In this document: positions 50,099 through 59,272 of the stretch, piece after piece | Layout of the letters: each line of letters starts with the position of its first letter | Position numbering within the stretch: the first letter of the stretch is position 1 | NCBI GenBank assembly: GCA_052435735.1 | Contig: JBQVNB010000011.1 | Coordinates: 62,001 to 126,000 of the forward strand | Direction: 5' to 3' | Length of the DNA stretch: 64,000 bases | DNA from: Aliihoeflea sp052435735 | GTDB taxonomy: Bacteria; Pseudomonadota; Alphaproteobacteria; Rhizobiales; Rhizobiaceae | Position numbers and translations under genes: made by a program | Notes under the pieces: generated by a model | What the model was told of the DNA's origin: nothing | Seen by the model: only the letters and a program-made list of their open reading frames with translations | Database searches by the model: none

Positions 50099-50653
50099 AT
50101 GAACACAAAAGACATCGTCTTCATCGCGCTTTTCGCCGCTCTGACGGCAGCGCTCGGAGTTTTCCCCCCGTTCACCCTGCCGATCGTCGGCGTGCCGATC
50201 ACGGCGCAGTCGATGGGCGCGATGCTGGCCGGTTCCGTCCTCGGCGCCAAGCGCGGTTCGCTGGCGCTCGCGCTGTTCCTCGTCCTCGTCGCGGCGGGCC
50301 TTCCGCTTCTGGCCGGCGGGCGCGGCGGCTTCGCGGTCTTCGCTGGACCGGGCGGCGGCTTCCTCGTTTCGTGGATTCTGGTGGCCTTCGTGGTCGGCCT
50401 CCTCTGCGAGCGTTTCTGGCGCAATCTCGGCTTCTTCCAGGCGCTCGGCATCAACGTCCTCGGCGGCATTCTCGTCCTCTATCCGATCGGCATCGCCTGG
50501 ATCAGCCTGACCACCGGGCTCTCCTATTTCGAGGCGGCGGCGGGTTCGCTGGGCTTCATTCCGGGCGATTTGATCAAGGCCGCGATCGCCGCGACGGTGG
50601 CGGTGACGGTGCGCAAATCCTATCCGCTGATCGAGGCGCCCCGCCGCGCATGA
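50099..50653 (+). CDS. bioY: Biotin transporter substrate-binding subunit BioY
   Basis: A 184-aa S-component of an ECF-type biotin importer with six hydrophobic segments. Typical motifs: LTAALGVFPPFTLPIVGVPITAQ at the N-terminus (read in two parts), AGSVLGAKRGSLALALFL, LLAGGRGGFAVFAGPGGGFL, and the end FIPGDLIKAAIAA. First of three bio genes; overlaps bioM by 4 nt. Confidence 0.96.
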   Translation: MNTKDIVFIALFAALTAALGVFPPFTLPIVGVPITAQSMGAMLAGSVLGAKRGSLALALFLVLVAAGLPLLAGGRGGFAVFAGPGGGFLVSWILVAFVVGLLCERFWRNLGFFQALGINVLGGILVLYPIGIAWISLTTGLSYFEAAAGSLGFIPGDLIKAAIAATVAVTVRKSYPLIEAPRRA

Positions 50654-51324
50654 TCCGCTTCTCCGGCGTCAGCCACCGCTTCGGCGAGCGCGAGGTTCTG
50701 AAGCCCTTCAGCCTCGAACTCACCGAGCGGCGCATTGCCGTGATCGGCGCCAACGGGTCGGGCAAGAGCACGTTCGTGCGCCTGATCAACGGCTTGCTAG
50801 TGCCGACGTCGGGGAGCGTTTTCGTCGATGGGCTAGATACGAAAAGCGATGGGAAAGAGGTGAGGGGGAAGGTCGGCTTCGTCTTCCAGAACCCGGACAA
50901 CCAGATCGTCTATCCGGTGGTCGAGGAAGACCTCGCCTTCGGCTTGAAGAACCGCAAACTTCCGAAGGACGAGATCGCCCGGATGGTCGAAACGGGGCTT
51001 GACCGGTTCGGACTTTCGCACCTCGCCAAGGAGCAGACGCACCGTCTTTCGGGCGGCGAGAAGCAGATGGTGGCGATTGCCGGCGTGACAATTCTGGAGC
51101 CTGAGATCATCATCTTCGACGAGCCGACGACGCTGCTCGACCTGCGCAACAAGAGGCGCGTCGCCCGGACGATTTCGGAGTTGGACGAGATGGCGATCGT
51201 GGTGACACACGACCTCGATCTCGTCGCCAATTTCGACCGTGCGCTGGTGTTCGACGAGGGCGGGCTCGTCCTCGACGGCAAGCCCTTCGATGCGATCCGC
51301 CACTATGAAGGCCTGATGGGATGA
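50650..51324 (+). CDS. bioM: Biotin ECF transporter ATPase
   Basis: A 224-aa ABC ATPase (EcfA-type). Walker A GANGSGKST, Q-loop FVFQNPDNQIVYP (typical of ECF ATPases), signature LSGGEKQMV, Walker B IIIFDEPTTLLD, H-loop VTHDLDLV. It powers BioY uptake together with BioN. 4-nt overlaps on both sides. Confidence 0.95.
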   Translation: MIRFSGVSHRFGEREVLKPFSLELTERRIAVIGANGSGKSTFVRLINGLLVPTSGSVFVDGLDTKSDGKEVRGKVGFVFQNPDNQIVYPVVEEDLAFGLKNRKLPKDEIARMVETGLDRFGLSHLAKEQTHRLSGGEKQMVAIAGVTILEPEIIIFDEPTTLLDLRNKRRVARTISELDEMAIVVTHDLDLVANFDRALVFDEGGLVLDGKPFDAIRHYEGLMG

Positions 51325-51926
51325 TCTCTGCCTACCGGCCCGGAACGAGCCCGATCCATCGCCTTGCGGCGGGGCCGAAAATGGCGGTGCTCGCCATTGC
51401 CGGAACCGGACTCTTTTTCGTGACTGGACTGGCCGGGACGGCGGCTGCGCTCGCCGTCGCAATCGCGCTGTACTTCCTGGCCGGGCTGACGCTTCGCGAC
51501 ATCTGGCAGGTGTTGCGGCCGTTGTTGATCGTCATGGTTCTCCTCGTGCTTGCGCACGCCTGGCTGAATGGCTGGGAAGCGGCGTTCGCGATGGGAATGC
51601 GGCTTGCCGCGCTCGTGCTCCTCGCCGGGCTGGTGACGCTGACGACCCCGTCATCGGCGATCATGGCGGCGATCGAAACCGGCTTGCAGCCGCTCGCAAA
51701 GCTCGGCGTCGATGTCGAAAAGATCAGCCTCGCGCTGTCACTCGCCCTTCGGTTCATTCCGCTGATCGCGTCGGTGGGCGCGGAGGTGCGCGAGGCGCAG
51801 AGGGCGCGCGGGCTCGATGGAAGCCTCGTCGCGCTTGCCGTGCCGCTGCTGGTCCGCACGCTCAAGATGGGCGAGGACATCGCCGACGCGATCGACGCGC
51901 GGGGCTTCCGCAGCACACGCAAATGA
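51321..51926 (+). CDS. bioN: Biotin ECF transporter transmembrane protein
   Basis: A 201-aa EcfT-type protein with four to five hydrophobic segments and the cytoplasmic coupling motif near the C-terminus (EVREAQRARGL; ADAIDARGF), the two Ala-Arg-Gly motifs of the family. It links BioY to BioM. Its stop overlaps the pabB start by 4 nt. Confidence 0.94.
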   Translation: MISAYRPGTSPIHRLAAGPKMAVLAIAGTGLFFVTGLAGTAAALAVAIALYFLAGLTLRDIWQVLRPLLIVMVLLVLAHAWLNGWEAAFAMGMRLAALVLLAGLVTLTTPSSAIMAAIETGLQPLAKLGVDVEKISLALSLALRFIPLIASVGAEVREAQRARGLDGSLVALAVPLLVRTLKMGEDIADAIDARGFRSTRK

Positions 51927-53077
51927 ACTTTCGCAGCTTCGTGCTCTTCCGCGACGATTTTTCCGGGCGTGAACTTCTGTTCGCCGAGCCGGAACGGCTG
52001 ATCGTGGCGTGGGACGAACGAGAGTTCTTTCCGGCTTTGGAGGAAGCGCAGGTGGCGCGGGAAGCGGGCAAGTGGCTGGCCGGCTATGTCTCCTATGAAG
52101 CCGGCTATCTTCTGGAGCCGAAACTGCGGCCTCTGCTACCCGAAAACCGCCGCGCCCCGCTTCTGTGCTTCGGCATATTCGACGGCCCGTTCGAGGGCGA
52201 TGCCGGCCAGATTTTCCGGCCACATTCGAATGCCGAGCCGGCGATACTCGACGCGCGTGCGACGTGGTCCGCGGCGACTTACGAAGCGCGGTTCGCCAAG
52301 CTGCATGACCATCTGCGTGCCGGCGACTGCTATCAGGGGAATTTGACCTTTCCCGTCCATGCGCGGTGGGAGGGCGATCCGCTGGCGATCTTCCGGCAGC
52401 TTGCCGTGCGCCAGCCGGTGCGCCATTCGGCGCTGGTCGAACTCGACGGACCGGTCGTCGTCTCACGCTCGCCGGAACTCTTCTTCGACGTTTCGCGCGA
52501 CGGCTGGATCGAAACGCTGCCGATGAAGGGCACCGCGCCGCGTGGAGCGACACCGGAAGACGATGCGCGCCAGCGCGATTTTCTTGCCGGCGATCCGAAA
52601 AACCAGGCCGAGAACCGGATGATCGTCGATCTTCTGCGCAACGACATTTCGCTGATCAGCGAGGTCGGGACGCTCGACGTGCCGGACCTCTTCAAGGTCG
52701 AGACCTACGCGACGGTGCACCAGATGGTGAGCCGGGTGCGCGCGAAGCTTCTGCCGGGACTCGACATTGCCGACATTTTTGCTGCGCTCTTCCCCTGCGG
52801 CTCGATCACCGGGGCGCCGAAAATCCGCGCCATGGAGATATTGCGGGAACTGGAGGACGGTCCGCGCGACGTCTATTGCGGCGCGGTCGGCTGGGTTGCA
52901 CCCGGCCAGCGGATGCGGTTCAACGTTGCGATCCGCACCCTGTCGCTCTATCCGTCGGGCGAGGCCGTCTACAATGTCGGCGGCGGTGTCGTCTTCGATT
53001 CCACGGCAGAAGGGGAATATGCCGAATGCCTTTTGAAAGCGCGCTTCGCGACGGGCAACTCGCCGGCTACGCCCTGA
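51923..53077 (+). CDS. pabB: Aminodeoxychorismate synthase component I
   Basis: A 384-aa chorismate-using enzyme that makes 4-amino-4-deoxychorismate for folate. The active-site Lys lies in PMKGTAPRG, which separates PabB from TrpE; further motifs are QAENRMIVDLLRNDIS, YATVHQMVSRV and CGSITGAPKIRAMEIL. No glutamine amidotransferase PabA is adjacent, so ammonia must come from a PabA/TrpG elsewhere. Tightly coupled to bioN upstream and pabC downstream. Confidence 0.94.
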   Translation: MNFRSFVLFRDDFSGRELLFAEPERLIVAWDEREFFPALEEAQVAREAGKWLAGYVSYEAGYLLEPKLRPLLPENRRAPLLCFGIFDGPFEGDAGQIFRPHSNAEPAILDARATWSAATYEARFAKLHDHLRAGDCYQGNLTFPVHARWEGDPLAIFRQLAVRQPVRHSALVELDGPVVVSRSPELFFDVSRDGWIETLPMKGTAPRGATPEDDARQRDFLAGDPKNQAENRMIVDLLRNDISLISEVGTLDVPDLFKVETYATVHQMVSRVRAKLLPGLDIADIFAALFPCGSITGAPKIRAMEILRELEDGPRDVYCGAVGWVAPGQRMRFNVAIRTLSLYPSGEAVYNVGGGVVFDSTAEGEYAECLLKARFATGNSPATP

Positions 53078-53688
53078 TCGAGACCATGCGCCGCGAGGCG
53101 GACGGCACGATCCCGCGCCGCGCGCGGCATGTGGATCGCATGGCGCATTCGGCGGTCGCGCTGGGCTTTGCTTTCAACCGGCAGGACGCGGAAAACGTGC
53201 TCGACTGGATCGCCAGCGAAGAGGCCTTGCGGGTTCGGCTGGAGCTATCGACGACGGGCCAGATCGGGCTGACGACGACGCCATTCACGGCGCTTCCGCG
53301 CGGCACGGTCTGGCAGCTTGCCATCGCGGCGACGCGGCTCGATGCCGCCGATCCGCTGCGCCGGCACAAGACCGACAGCCGAGCAATCTATGCGCAGGCG
53401 CGGGGTGAGTTTTCGGCCGAAACCATCAGTGAGGTGCTGTTGCTCAACGGCGACGGCGAGCTTGCCGAGGGGACGATCACCAGCTTGTTCCTCGACCTTG
53501 GCGACGGCGCTCTCGCAACGCCGCCGGTGGAGGCGGGCGCGCTGCCGGGGGTGCTGCGGGCGGAGCTTCTGGACCAAGGCAAGGCGGTTGAAGCGCGGCT
53601 TTTGCCAAGCGACATTGCGCGGGCGCGGGCGGTCTTCGTCGGCAATTCGCTGCGCGGGTTGATCGCGGCGCGACTGGAGAGTGAGTGA
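53026..53688 (+). CDS. pabC: Aminodeoxychorismate lyase-like class IV aminotransferase
   Basis: A 220-aa fold-type IV PLP enzyme. The PLP lysine is in RRHKTDSRAIYAQAR, and SEVLLLNGDGELAEGTITSLF is the conserved phosphate-binding region (E..TSN variant as TSLF). It begins at 53026 within pabB, overlapping its last 52 bp in another frame, with AGGGGAATATGCCG as ribosome site. It probably converts aminodeoxychorismate to p-aminobenzoate. It is shorter than typical 270-aa PabC, as is usual in this alphaproteobacterial group. Confidence 0.88.
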   Translation: MPFESALRDGQLAGYALIETMRREADGTIPRRARHVDRMAHSAVALGFAFNRQDAENVLDWIASEEALRVRLELSTTGQIGLTTTPFTALPRGTVWQLAIAATRLDAADPLRRHKTDSRAIYAQARGEFSAETISEVLLLNGDGELAEGTITSLFLDLGDGALATPPVEAGALPGVLRAELLDQGKAVEARLLPSDIARARAVFVGNSLRGLIAARLESE

Positions 53689-54594
53689 ATGCGATATACG
53701 CCCTTCGACGGGTCGTCCAAGCCCTTCACGATCGGCCTGAAGCCGATGGACCTCGCCACATGGCTGGAGGTCGACGACGCGCTGGAGCCGTATCTGGCGG
53801 AGAAGGATCGGCTCTACGGCGAACTGCCGGAGAAGGTGTTTGTGGAGCGCGAAGACACGCAGGCGGCACAGCAGGAAGTGCTCGATCTGATCGTCGAGAA
53901 CCTTGCCGAACGGCATGGCGCGACGCATCGCGTCGAGGACGGCGAGGTGCGGATTGGCGGTCGCATCGTGTCGCTCGCCGACGGCACGTCACCGCTAAAA
54001 ATTGCCTCGCATCTGGTGCAGGAAGACCTCGTCCTGATGCGAAAGGATGTCGATGGCTGGCGGCTCGTCGCCGCGTCGCTGTGCTTTCCCTCGTCCTGGT
54101 CGCTGACCGAGAAATACGACCGGGCGCTGGAGGACATTCACCAGCCGGTGCCGCAATTCGGGCGCGGCACGCGGATGGCCGAACTCATCGCGCGCATGTT
54201 CGACAAGTTGCAGCCGGGCAATCCGGTGGAGCGGATGAACTGGTCGATGCAGGGCAATCCCGACCTCTACCACCCGCTTTCGCATGCCAGCCGGATCGAC
54301 CGCGCGGCCGAAGGAATTCGCGAACTTTCCGCGCAGGAGGTGGCGGCGCGCGCGTTCATCCGCGTCGAGCGGCAGACGCTGCGCAAGCTACCGCAGACGG
54401 GCGACATCCTCTTCACCATCCGCATCTACCTGAACCCGCTGGCGCGGATCGCGGCGCATGAGGATCATGTCCGGGTCGCCGACGGGTTCGCCGAACAGCT
54501 CTCGTCGATGGATCGCGACAAGCTTGCCTATAAGGGCCTGTTGCAGGACCGCGACAGGCTGGTTTCTGCGCTTCGCGCCATTTCACGCAACTGA
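53689..54594 (+). CDS. DUF3445, heme-dependent oxidative N-demethylase-like protein
   Basis: A 301-aa protein of the HODM alpha-subunit-like family (DUF3445): RYTPFDGSSKPFTIGLKPMD at the N-terminus, CFPSSWSLTEKYDRALEDIH in the middle, and VERQTLRKLPQTGDILFTIR near the end. Characterised members use heme to demethylate dimethylamine; most are uncharacterised. It starts directly after the pabC stop and is the last gene of the bioYMN-pabBC operon. The other HODM subunits are absent. Confidence 0.85.
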   Translation: MRYTPFDGSSKPFTIGLKPMDLATWLEVDDALEPYLAEKDRLYGELPEKVFVEREDTQAAQQEVLDLIVENLAERHGATHRVEDGEVRIGGRIVSLADGTSPLKIASHLVQEDLVLMRKDVDGWRLVAASLCFPSSWSLTEKYDRALEDIHQPVPQFGRGTRMAELIARMFDKLQPGNPVERMNWSMQGNPDLYHPLSHASRIDRAAEGIRELSAQEVAARAFIRVERQTLRKLPQTGDILFTIRIYLNPLARIAAHEDHVRVADGFAEQLSSMDRDKLAYKGLLQDRDRLVSALRAISRN

Positions 54595-54682
54595 CATGGC
54601 GCTGCCGCATTGATGGCTATCGGCATCGCGCGATCTGTGGTTTAGCAAGCCATCATTCAACTGAAGAAGGAGACGTCCGGAA

Positions 54683-56128
54683 ATGGCAGAACGCAATTGG
54701 CCCGTCCATGGTGAAATCACCGGACCGATCGTGCTGGTCGGGTTCGGCTCTATCGGACGCGGCGTGCTGCCGCTCATCGAACGTCACTTCAAATACGACA
54801 AGTCGCGCTTCGTGGTCATCGACCCGCGCGACGAGGACAAGGCCCTGCTTGACGAGCGCGGCATTCCCTTCATCCAGGAGCATGTGACGCGCGACAATTA
54901 TCGCGACCTGCTGATGCCCTATCTGACCAAGGGCGACGGGCAGGGATTCTGCATCAACCTCTCGGTCGATACCGGCTCGCTCGACATGATGAAGATGTGT
55001 CGCGAACTCGGCGTGCTCTACATCGACACCGTGGTCGAGCCCTGGCTCGGCTTCTATTTCGACATGAGCGCGTCCAACGCCGAGCGCACCAATTATGCGC
55101 TGCGCGAGAGCGTGCGCCGCGAGAAGGCGGCAAATCCCGGCGGGACGACGGCCGTTTCCTGCTGTGGGGCCAATCCGGGCATGGTGTCGTGGTTCGTCAA
55201 GAAGGCGCTGGTCGACCTCGCTTCGGAAATGAAGCTCGACTTCGCCGAGCCGTCGGTCGAGGACCGCGAGGGCTGGGCGAAGCTGATGCAGCGCGTCGGC
55301 GTCAAGGGCATCCACATCGCCGAGCGCGACACGCAGCGCACCAAGAAGCCGAAGCCGATGGACGTGTTCTGGAACACGTGGTCGGTCGAGGGCTTCATCT
55401 CGGAAGGATTGCAGCCGGCCGAACTTGGCTGGGGAACGCACGAGACCTGGAAGCCGGCCAATCTCAAGGAACACGACCATGGCTGCAAGGCCGGTGTCTT
55501 CCTCGAGCAGCCCGGCGCGAACACGCGCGTGCGTTCCTGGTGCCCGACGCCCGGACCGCAATACGGCTTTCTGGTCACCCATAACGAGGCGATCTCGATT
55601 GCCGATTTCTTCACCGTGAAGGGCCCGGACGGGGCGGCGGAGTTCCGGCCGACCTGCCACTATGCCTATCACCCCTGCAACGACGCGGTGCTTTCGATGC
55701 ACGAGATGTTCGGCGCGGCGGGCAGGGCGCAGACGGTCCAGCACGTGCTCGACGAGGACGAACTGACGGACGGCATCGACGAGCTCGGCGTGCTGCTCTA
55801 CGGCCACGGCAAGAACGCCTACTGGTACGGCTCGCAGCTTTCGCTCGACGAGACGCGCGAACTTGCGCCCTACCAGAACGCGACGGGCTTGCAGGTGACC
55901 TCGGCGGTGCTCGCCGGCATGGTCTGGGCGCTGGAAAATCCGGAGGCCGGCATCGTCGAGACCGACGAGATCGATTATCGCCGCTGCCTCGAAATCCAGA
56001 TGCCGTATCTCGGCCCGGTGAAGGGCTACTACACCGACTGGACGCCGCTCGACGGGCGGCCGGGGCTCTTTCCCGAGGACATCGACGAAAACGATCCCTG
56101 GCAGTTTCGCAACATTTTGGTCCACTGA
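54683..56128 (+). CDS. hss: Homospermidine synthase
   Basis: A 481-aa NAD-dependent enzyme forming sym-homospermidine from putrescine units, the main polyamine of many rhizobia. Rossmann motif VLVGFGSIGRGVLPLIERHF, VIDPRDEDK, INLSVDTGSLDMM and VEPWLGFYFD are all typical. AAGGAG site upstream. Monocistronic by spacing. Confidence 0.96.
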   Translation: MAERNWPVHGEITGPIVLVGFGSIGRGVLPLIERHFKYDKSRFVVIDPRDEDKALLDERGIPFIQEHVTRDNYRDLLMPYLTKGDGQGFCINLSVDTGSLDMMKMCRELGVLYIDTVVEPWLGFYFDMSASNAERTNYALRESVRREKAANPGGTTAVSCCGANPGMVSWFVKKALVDLASEMKLDFAEPSVEDREGWAKLMQRVGVKGIHIAERDTQRTKKPKPMDVFWNTWSVEGFISEGLQPAELGWGTHETWKPANLKEHDHGCKAGVFLEQPGANTRVRSWCPTPGPQYGFLVTHNEAISIADFFTVKGPDGAAEFRPTCHYAYHPCNDAVLSMHEMFGAAGRAQTVQHVLDEDELTDGIDELGVLLYGHGKNAYWYGSQLSLDETRELAPYQNATGLQVTSAVLAGMVWALENPEAGIVETDEIDYRRCLEIQMPYLGPVKGYYTDWTPLDGRPGLFPEDIDENDPWQFRNILVH

Positions 56129-56230
56129 GCATTAAAGGGGCGGGGGCGGCACGGCGACACGCCGTGCGACGCCTTGCTTTTGCCGCCGAAAGCGGTGACT
56201 TTAGGCTCGGGGACGAGGAGAATTTCCAAG

Positions 56231-56641
56231 ATGACCAAGACACGAATTTGGGGTGCGGCCGGAACCGCGGCTCTCATGCTGGCGCTCGCCGGCTGCCAGG
56301 GAATGGGGCCCGGACCCGGCCAGATGGCCTCGCGGCCGATGATCCAGGCGCCGCAGATGGCCGCTTCGCAGGTCGACGGCGAATGGGCGAGCACGGACGG
56401 CGTCGCGATCTCGCGCTTCTCGAACGGCCAGTTCGAGACGGTTGCGACCGATACGGGCAACCGCCTCGCCGAAGGCAGCTATGTCGATCGCGGCCAGGGC
56501 TCGGTCGAGATCACGCTGACCTCGCTGATCCGCCAGACGACCTCGCGCGTCAACTGCCAGATGGCAGGCGCGGGCCAGCTCAACTGCACCGGCGAGGCCG
56601 GCAACCAGTTCTCGCTGATCCGCAGCCAGGGCGTCTCGTAG
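56231..56641 (+). CDS. Omp10-like outer membrane lipoprotein
   Basis: A 136-aa lipoprotein with lipobox LAGC (mature Cys at residue 22). The mature domain (GEWASTDGVAISRFSNGQFE, TDTGNRLAEGSYVD, TTSRVNCQMAGAGQLNCTG) resembles Brucella Omp10, a surface lipoprotein with a small beta-barrel and two conserved Cys. The start at 56231 follows GAGGAGAATTTCC. Function unknown beyond the envelope. Confidence 0.85.
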   Translation: MTKTRIWGAAGTAALMLALAGCQGMGPGPGQMASRPMIQAPQMAASQVDGEWASTDGVAISRFSNGQFETVATDTGNRLAEGSYVDRGQGSVEITLTSLIRQTTSRVNCQMAGAGQLNCTGEAGNQFSLIRSQGVS

Positions 56642-56668
56642 GCCGCCGTCACCAACTGGAAGATCGAC

Positions 56669-56698
56669 GAGGGCCGTCCCGCGGGGCGGCCCTTTTTC
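56669..56698 (+). terminator. Terminator of the Omp10-like gene
   Basis: AGGGCCG-TCCCGCGGGG-CGGCCCT followed by TTTTT, 30 nt after the stop. Confidence 0.85.
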
Positions 56699-56870
56699 GT
56701 GGCCGTTAACCACGGGCGCGCCGAAGGGGGCGAACTGTCCCGGCGTCAGGGACGAAAGCGCTTGCGCGGGCGGAACTGAGGTGTGAACATGTTCACCAAC
56801 GATGCCGTAGCACGATCGTCATGGTCGTGTGTCAGGTGTCGATGGGTTCACTCCGGGAGCGTCAAACAAG

Positions 56871-59090
56871 ATGAAGAAACTCACCCTCGTCGCAGCCATG
56901 TCGGTGTCGACGCTGGCCCTTTCGGCCAGCCAGTCCTTTGCCGACTACACATTGTCCATCCTCCACATCAACGATCTGCATTCGCGCATCCAGTCGATCA
57001 ACTCCTCGGATGCGACGTGCTCCGACGAGGACGAGACGGCGGGCGAGTGCTTCGGCGGGATCGCGCGCGTGGCGACCAAGATCAACGAACGCCGCGACGC
57101 GCTGACGGGCGAGGATCGCAATGTGATCGTGCTCGACGCGGGCGACCAGTTCCAGGGCTCGCTGTTCTACACGACCTACAAGGGCGAGGACACGGTCGAG
57201 TTCATGAACATGATCGGCTTCGACGCGATGGCCGTCGGCAATCATGAGTTCGACGACGGTCCGCAGGTGCTGGCCGACTTCATCGACGCGGCCGAATTCC
57301 CGGTGATCTCGGGCAATACGGTCGTCGCGGATGCCGAGACGAGCCTTGCCGGCAAGATCGAGGAATGGACGATCGTCGAAAAGGGCGGCGAGCGCATCGG
57401 CATCCTCTCGGTGCTGGCGACCGACACGGACGTCACCTCGGCCGGTGGGCCGAACGTGACCTTCGACGACGAGATCGAATATCTCAACGACGCCGTCTCC
57501 CGCATGGAAGGCGAGGGCATCAACAAGATCGTGCTCGTCAGCCATGTCGGCTTCGCGCGCGACCAGGAGATCGCGGCGGCGGTCAACGGAATCGACGTAA
57601 TCGTCGGTGGCCACAGCCACACGCGCTTCTCGAACACCGAAGAGGGCGCCGAAGCCTATCCGACGATGGTCGCCAACCCGTCGGGCCGCGACGTTCCGAT
57701 CGTCCACGCCTATGCCAACTCGAAATATGTCGGCGAACTCGAAGTGACCTTCGACGACGAGGGCAATGTCACGGCGGCGGCCGGCGACACGATCCTGCTC
57801 GACGCGTCGGTGGAGCCGAACGCCGAGATCGCCGCGCGGGTGGAAGAGCTCGCCGCGCCGATCGAGGAACTGATGATGCAGCCGGTCTCCGAGACGACGG
57901 CGGCGATCGACGGCAGCCGCGAGACCTGCCGCGCGCAGGAATGCACGATGGGCAACCTCGTCTCCGATGCGATGCTCCACCGTACCTCGGAGCAGGGCGT
58001 TCGCATCGTCATCCAGAATGGTGGCGGCCTGCGCTCGTCCATCGATGCGGGCGAAATCACGATGGGCGAAGTGCTCGCCGTGCTGCCGTTCCAGAACACG
58101 CTGGCGACGTTCGAACTGACGGGCGCGGACATCATCGCCTCGCTCGAACACGGCGTCTCCGGCATCGAAGAGGGCGCCGGACGCTTCCCGCAGGTCGCGG
58201 GCATTCGCTATTCCTTCGACCCGAGCCAGCCGGCCAATGGCGGGCGCATCCAGTCGGTCGAGATCGAGGAAAACGGTGAATGGGTCGCGCTCGACGAGGC
58301 GGCGACCTACGGCGTTGCGACCAACAACTTCATGCGCGGCGGCGGCGACGGCTACGAGCTCTTCGGCACCAACGCGCAGAACGCCTATGATTTCGGACCC
58401 GGCCTCGAAATGGTCGTCGCCGACTATCTGCGCGACAACGGCCCCTACGAGCCGATGCTGGACGGCCGCATCACCAATGTCGCCCAGGCTGAGCCGACCG
58501 AACCGGTCGTGGACGAAGCGGCGCCAAGCGACGCTTCGGAAGAACCGGCACCTTCGGCCGAGGAACTGACGACGCCGCAGCCCGAGGCCGCCCCGGCCGA
58601 GGAAGCCGCGCCTGCCGAGGACGAAGCCGCTCCGATCGAAGCGGTGCCGGCCGAAGAGGCTGCGCCGGCAGCGCCGGAAGTCGCACCGGCTGAAGACGCG
58701 GCACCGGCCGAGGAAGCCGCACCGATGACCGAAGAAGCCGCTCCGATGGAGGAAGAGGCCGATCCGATCGAGGCGGCGCCGGCCGAGGAAGCTGCGCCGG
58801 CAGCGCCGGAAGCCGCTCCTGCTGAGGACGCGGCACCGGCCGGGGAAGCCGCACCGATGACCGAGGAAGCCGCTCCGATCGAGGAGGAGGCCGATCCGAT
58901 CGAGGCGGCACCGGCCATGGATGGCGGCGCGCGGACCCATACGGTCGTCGCGGGCGACAATCTTTGGGAACTCGCCGAGCAGTATCTGGGCGATGGCGAG
59001 CGCTACATGGAGATCGCCGAGGCGAACCCCGAATTGCGTAATCCCAACCGGCTGCATGTCGGCATGGAACTCGTCATCCCGGCCAACTGA
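56871..59090 (+). CDS. Secreted 5'-nucleotidase with Ala/Pro/Glu repeat and C-terminal LysM
   Basis: A 739-aa UshA-like protein. The signal peptide (LTLVAAMSVSTLALSASQSFA) is followed by a metallophosphoesterase domain with its metal motifs (HINDLHSR, DAGDQFQGS, GNHEFDDG, GGHSHT) and a 5'-nucleotidase C-terminal domain (IQNGGGLRSSIDAGEIT, NNFMRGGGDGYELF). From about residue 535 to 682 comes a Glu/Ala/Pro-rich low-complexity segment with a 44-aa tandem duplication, then a LysM domain (HTVVAGDNLWELAEQYLGDG, residues about 688-739). It probably cleaves periplasmic nucleotides while bound to peptidoglycan. The start at 56871 (MKKLTLVA) has GGGAG upstream. Such a fusion differs from plain UshA/CpdB. 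Confidence 0.93.
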   Translation: MKKLTLVAAMSVSTLALSASQSFADYTLSILHINDLHSRIQSINSSDATCSDEDETAGECFGGIARVATKINERRDALTGEDRNVIVLDAGDQFQGSLFYTTYKGEDTVEFMNMIGFDAMAVGNHEFDDGPQVLADFIDAAEFPVISGNTVVADAETSLAGKIEEWTIVEKGGERIGILSVLATDTDVTSAGGPNVTFDDEIEYLNDAVSRMEGEGINKIVLVSHVGFARDQEIAAAVNGIDVIVGGHSHTRFSNTEEGAEAYPTMVANPSGRDVPIVHAYANSKYVGELEVTFDDEGNVTAAAGDTILLDASVEPNAEIAARVEELAAPIEELMMQPVSETTAAIDGSRETCRAQECTMGNLVSDAMLHRTSEQGVRIVIQNGGGLRSSIDAGEITMGEVLAVLPFQNTLATFELTGADIIASLEHGVSGIEEGAGRFPQVAGIRYSFDPSQPANGGRIQSVEIEENGEWVALDEAATYGVATNNFMRGGGDGYELFGTNAQNAYDFGPGLEMVVADYLRDNGPYEPMLDGRITNVAQAEPTEPVVDEAAPSDASEEPAPSAEELTTPQPEAAPAEEAAPAEDEAAPIEAVPAEEAAPAAPEVAPAEDAAPAEEAAPMTEEAAPMEEEADPIEAAPAEEAAPAAPEAAPAEDAAPAGEAAPMTEEAAPIEEEADPIEAAPAMDGGARTHTVVAGDNLWELAEQYLGDGERYMEIAEANPELRNPNRLHVGMELVIPAN
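58650..58913 (+). repeat. 132-bp tandem duplication in the nucleotidase linker
   Basis: Two imperfect 132-bp (44-codon) copies, 58650-58781 and 58782-58913. Each reads AEEAAPAAPE...PIEAAP with the acidic block MTEEAAP and EEEADPIEAAP. Shorter AEEAAP units precede them. Frame-preserving, so length variation between strains is expected. Confidence 0.88.
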
Positions 59091-59109
59091 TCGGCCGCCG
59101 GACCCTTCT

Positions 59110-59138
59110 GCGGGCCGCCTTCGGGCGGCCCGTTTCAT
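59110..59138 (+). terminator. Terminator after the nucleotidase gene
   Basis: CGGGCCGCC-TTC-GGCGGCCCG with a GTTTCATTT tail, 20 nt after the stop. The stem is strong, the T tract imperfect. Confidence 0.7.
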
Positions 59139-59272
59139 TTGACGGGCGAGGACAGTGTGTCTGCGGCCACGCGCCATATTGATCGACGCGCGCGAACGCC
59201 TAGTTTCCGGCCACGAAATCCGAACTGGCGGGGCAGGCGACGCACGAGCGGCGCCGCGCGAAGGAGACGGCG

